Translations under genes and position numbers: made by a program
Assembly (NCBI GenBank): GCA_949357655.1
Contig: CASHTG010000021.1
Span: forward strand, 124,001 to 188,000
DNA from: Parascedosporium putredinis
Taxonomy: Eukaryota > Ascomycota > Sordariomycetes > Microascales > Microascaceae
Length of the DNA stretch: 64,000 nt
Direction: 5' to 3'
Notes under the pieces: model-generated
Databases searched by the model: none
What the model was told of the DNA's origin: nothing
The model's input: the letters and a program-made list of their open reading frames with translations, nothing else
Part shown: in pieces, positions 60,778-64,000 of the stretch
How positions within the stretch are numbered: the stretch's first letter is position 1
How the letters are laid out: every line of letters begins with the position of its first letter

Positions 60778-63459
60778 CTACTTGTTCGCAGAACCTGACA
60801 AGCCGTCAATCTCTCTAAAGGCGAGCCGGCACTTCCATTGCCACGTACTCGCGACATATCTCCTTCTTATATTACCGACGGTAGAGCAGATTTTATACGT
60901 GGCGGGGCTCTGACCCCGGTGCCGGCGGTATCCTCGACGACCGCACTTGGACCTGGGAGGGGCCGGCTTGGTGCGGACAGACGTTCGGCGAGCCTCGCCG
61001 TAGTGAGGAAAGGTTTCGGGGCGTGAGTCAAGGGTCACGTCGGCGTCGATGAGGCTGACCTCGACCTGGCCTTCAAAGCTAGATGAGGGGATGGCGGTTC
61101 CATTGGGCTAGAAAGTACCGAGTTCTTTGTGTCAGTCTCCTTTTCTCTTCTCTTCTCGCATGTGCTGGGAGCGTTGATCGCAAAGTCAAGGGTAGGGGAG
61201 GGAGAAAAGAAAACCACCCGCCAAAAGACAGATGAAGGATGTTAACTCACATGTAACAGCTCGACCTGGACCCCCTGCCCAACAAGCGAAAGGGGCCCGT
61301 CGCGTCCCTGATCATCGCCCGGCGCAACTAGGAAGCCAAGAGACTCAACGAGGTCGCTCAAGGGGATCTGGCCTTCCACCAAGCCGCTTTGAGGCGCCGT
61401 CAGGATGTCGAAGCTGCCGGCGACCTGCCCGCCGATATAAAGGTTGACCTCGCACGGGGTGGGGACGTTGGCGCCGTTCACGCGGATATGGGCGAAGAAC
61501 TCGACGGCGTTAGGCGGGCCCTCGGCGTAGCCGTGGTCCTCGCCGTACGAAGCACCCTCGACTTCCTCGTTGTCGTCTCCGTAGCCCGAGCCATAGCTAT
61601 CCTCCTCGGGAGCGGTGTTCTCGAGCGCGCGGCGTGTCAAGTTGAGGCCGGTGGGTCGAGTCACGGTAGTGACGGTCGAAGAGGCGGCGGCGGCGACTCG
61701 GGAGGTAGGGGGCCATACATCCTGTTGACGGTGATGCGCATGGCGTCGCGGCGGGCATCTTGGCTGCGAACGCCACCGGCGGTCTCGGGGTAGGTGTAGC
61801 CTAGGGAGACGGTATCCTGGACCTGAGCGCTGCTATGGGCGACCTCGCGGGGTCCGCGGAAGGGAAGGAGAGGGGATGTGTTCGAGATGGTCGTGCCGGG
61901 CGCAATGGCGTAGGTGCCGCCCGACTTGTAAGAAGGTTTGAGAGCTCTCTCGGACGGGTAGAGATCTTCCCACATGGCCCAAAGACGGTCAACGTTGGCA
62001 TGGTGGAGCATGCTGGGGGTTTCGAACGGGGAATGTTAGCCAAGATCTTGATCTTTTCTTTCTTCCTTTTGGCGGGATGGGGGCGACTCACAAGAGAGGG
62101 TCAAACGCAGCGTCTTGAGGGTACGCAAAGTTGTTGCCGCAGGCAGCACGAATGTGGACCGAGTTGTGAGGCTGTTCAAAGGACATCACAACGCTGTCAC
62201 TTCCAACGGAGGCGACCTTGGCAAAAGTGTCGCTTCGGGTAAAGGCATCATACTAATGTGTGGAACCGTCATGTTAGAATATCGGGTCCATCAGTGTAGA
62301 ATTTAGAGGATCTGAGGCCGCCACCGGAGGCAGGTTATGGCTCGACCAAAAACAAACTAGGGACTTAACGACGACGCAGTAACTTACCACAAGGCCCTTG
62401 AAGTTGACAGTTGCCATCCTGGCGTTCGCTTCGACGGACGAGCACCTGACGGTCTTTGTGCGGTCCCTGTCGCCGGTGATAGAGCCGTACTTGCCGCTGA
62501 CGGCTTCCTGGGGGAAGTTGTAGCTATAGAGCGGGTTGCGGATAGTCTGCTGTCCCTTGGGAGTCTCGACACGGATCTCTGGCTGGCCGACGGAAGGAGG
62601 CAGGGAGGAGTTTTCGGCCCAGTCCCAGTAGGGGCGCGGAGGGACTCGGCGGCGCGCTGGTACTCGGGCCGCTGGGCCTCGGGATACTCCTTTGCAAGGG
62701 TGATGGCATGGTCGACGAGGACTTGCTGTACAGCGTGTAAGTGACAATCCATTTTCCTTCTCCACGCGCCTGGCTCATAACTGTGCGGGTTTTTAGGGTT
62801 AGGAGAGGGAGCCGGGGCGCCATGAGAGGCACCCGTTGAGGGGCACGAACCTCGAAGAGGGCCAAATATGACCTATGCCACGGCAAGAAGAGATTCTCCT
62901 AGAAACTTGGAATTAGAAAAGCGCTGAATCTAGTACAACGACGACGGTCTGCCCTTACAGCGTGAGGGCAATAGCCATTCGGTCCCATCGCTCGGCTCTT
63001 GTCATCCCATGGAATCAAAGGACGACCATGGATACCTGAGGGAAAGCATAGTCAGAATATCGGATCGCTTCTTATCGACTAAGACCGGGGAAGCAAGAGA
63101 GTTTACCCATGATTTGGAAGTATGATAGCACGTCATCCGCTTTTGCGGCCTGCATCGCAGCTAGTGCCCGTACATAAAGCGACCTATGATGAAGGATCGT
63201 ATTGGTTGATTAGTCCCTCGCCAGTCTAACGGTCGTTATCCATCCGATGGGCTCCAGTGGCTCTCACGACATTATAGTTCTCCAAGACTTACCATGCTGG
63301 TCCCCCTTGAGTGTGGAGGATGTTGATGTTGAGTCTGGATGGTGGCTCACCGCTAAGAGCATCGAATCCTGTTGTGGCACCCGTGATGGACACTCTCGCG
63401 GAGACAACGGTAGCCAGACATAAGGACAGGAGCGGAACAAGTTTTGTTGGAGACACCAT
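60778..63459 (-). CDS. Secreted tyrosinase (polyphenol oxidase)
   Basis: Type 3 copper enzyme that oxidises monophenols and diphenols to o-quinones, feeding melanin. ATG 63459 begins a signal peptide (MVSPTKLVPLLSLCLATVVS). The CuA site is GIHGRPLIPWDD, then YCPHAENLFLPWHRSYLALF, with a Cys-x-His pair as in thioether-linked tyrosinases. The CuB site is PHNSVHIRA, then DPLFMLHHANVDRLWAMW. A C-terminal cap (FFAHIRVNGANVPTPCEVNL) matches Tyosinase_C. Eight exons: 63293-63459, 63107-63183, 62959-63035, 62851-62898, 62398-62725, 62092-62252, 61251-62012 and 60778-61107; all junctions restore conserved sequence. Frame breaks: gggg 62633-62636 (restores RAPYWDW) and near 61695. A Tyr/Gly/acidic linker precedes the cap. 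The final exon's end is uncertain. Confidence 0.95.
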
Positions 63460-64000
63460 GACGAACTTTCTTCAGAGGGCAGGGAAGTGTTAAGAGAAAC
63501 TGGGGATAGGCTTCGAAAACGATTGGAAGCAGATTTCAATGATCTGCAATAACGAGCGAGAAAAAAAGAAGGGGAAGAGAAGGAGAGAAAGGTGTTTGAA
63601 ACGAGTGACTGAAGCTAAGCTGCTCCTGATTAACACATCACCGGGTGGCTTGAGGAAAAAGAGATCGAAGCGAAGATCAAAAAGAGGAAGAAGGACGAAA
63701 GCCACGCCTGCCTTCCCGTATTATATATAGTATCAACGGTTTGCCATGGTTTAAACGCGCCGAGCATGTATGAAAGGAGGCCGCATGGGCCAAACCGTTA
63801 GATGATACACACCACGTACGACTTAGGTCGCGAAAGGGGAGACGCCGAGAGATTGGAAGAGGCTGGAGGCCAGGGCAAAGGGAACCACTCTCATCTGTTG
63901 CCCTTCCTCTTGTCCCCTTCTTGGCCTCCTGGGTGTACCAATGACGTGGAACGAACAGAACCCATCATTTCCGGCACTCCGTCTTAGCCGGCGCCGTCGC
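63460..64000. other. Tyrosinase upstream region
   Basis: Presumed promoter; TATATATAG at 63722-63730 lies about 265 bp upstream of the start codon. No gene seen up to the right edge. Confidence 0.55.

Noticed and set aside
62793..62803. TTAGGGTTAGG, telomere-like
   Set aside because: Fewer than two units, inside a tyrosinase intron; no array and no subtelomeric context.

Overview
This window is nuclear DNA of a filamentous ascomycete (Pezizomycotina, probably Sordariomycetes). The evidence is short GT-AG introns of about 70-130 bp with fungal donors and branch points, a Zn2Cys6 regulator, a DASH-complex subunit, a SurE-TTL fusion (yeast Pby1 type), and widely spaced genes separated by microsatellite-rich DNA. 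I support thirteen protein genes and see no rRNA, tRNA, CRISPR array or recognisable transposon.

Layout. 1-3840 (-): seven-helix membrane protein with a long proline-rich tail, cut by the left edge. 7937-9937 (-): membrane-anchored spermidine-synthase-like protein. 12037-13742 (+): secreted His-rich protein resembling SURNod19. 14251-16192 (-): sirtuin SIR2. 19151-23564 (-): P-type Ca2+-ATPase. 23565-33912: a 10.3 kb stretch in which I find no gene. 33913-36905 (-): SurE-TTL fusion. 38288-39703 (-): uncharacterised nuclear protein rich in CDK sites. 40717-41650 (+): DASH subunit DUO1. 41870-43177 (-): RNase H2 subunit B. 44703-47039 (+): MCM10. 47792-48871 (-): GH16 glucanase-like protein. 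51792-54527 (-): TamA/Dal81-like Zn2Cys6 regulator. 54528-60777: 6.2 kb without a gene. 60778-63459 (-): secreted tyrosinase.

The most coherent functional block is 38-47 kb, where a CDK-site-rich protein, DUO1, RNase H2B and MCM10 lie together (mitosis and DNA replication). Their intergenic regions carry MluI cell-cycle boxes (ACGCGT). The other genes look like ordinary housekeeping or accessory loci.

Important caveat: almost every gene is interrupted by one or more single-base deletions, nearly always in a homopolymer of 3-5 bases, and adding one base restores a conserved family sequence each time. This pattern fits uncorrected long-read assembly error far better than mass pseudogenisation. 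Gene spans below therefore run across these frame breaks, and splice sites are by-eye assignments.
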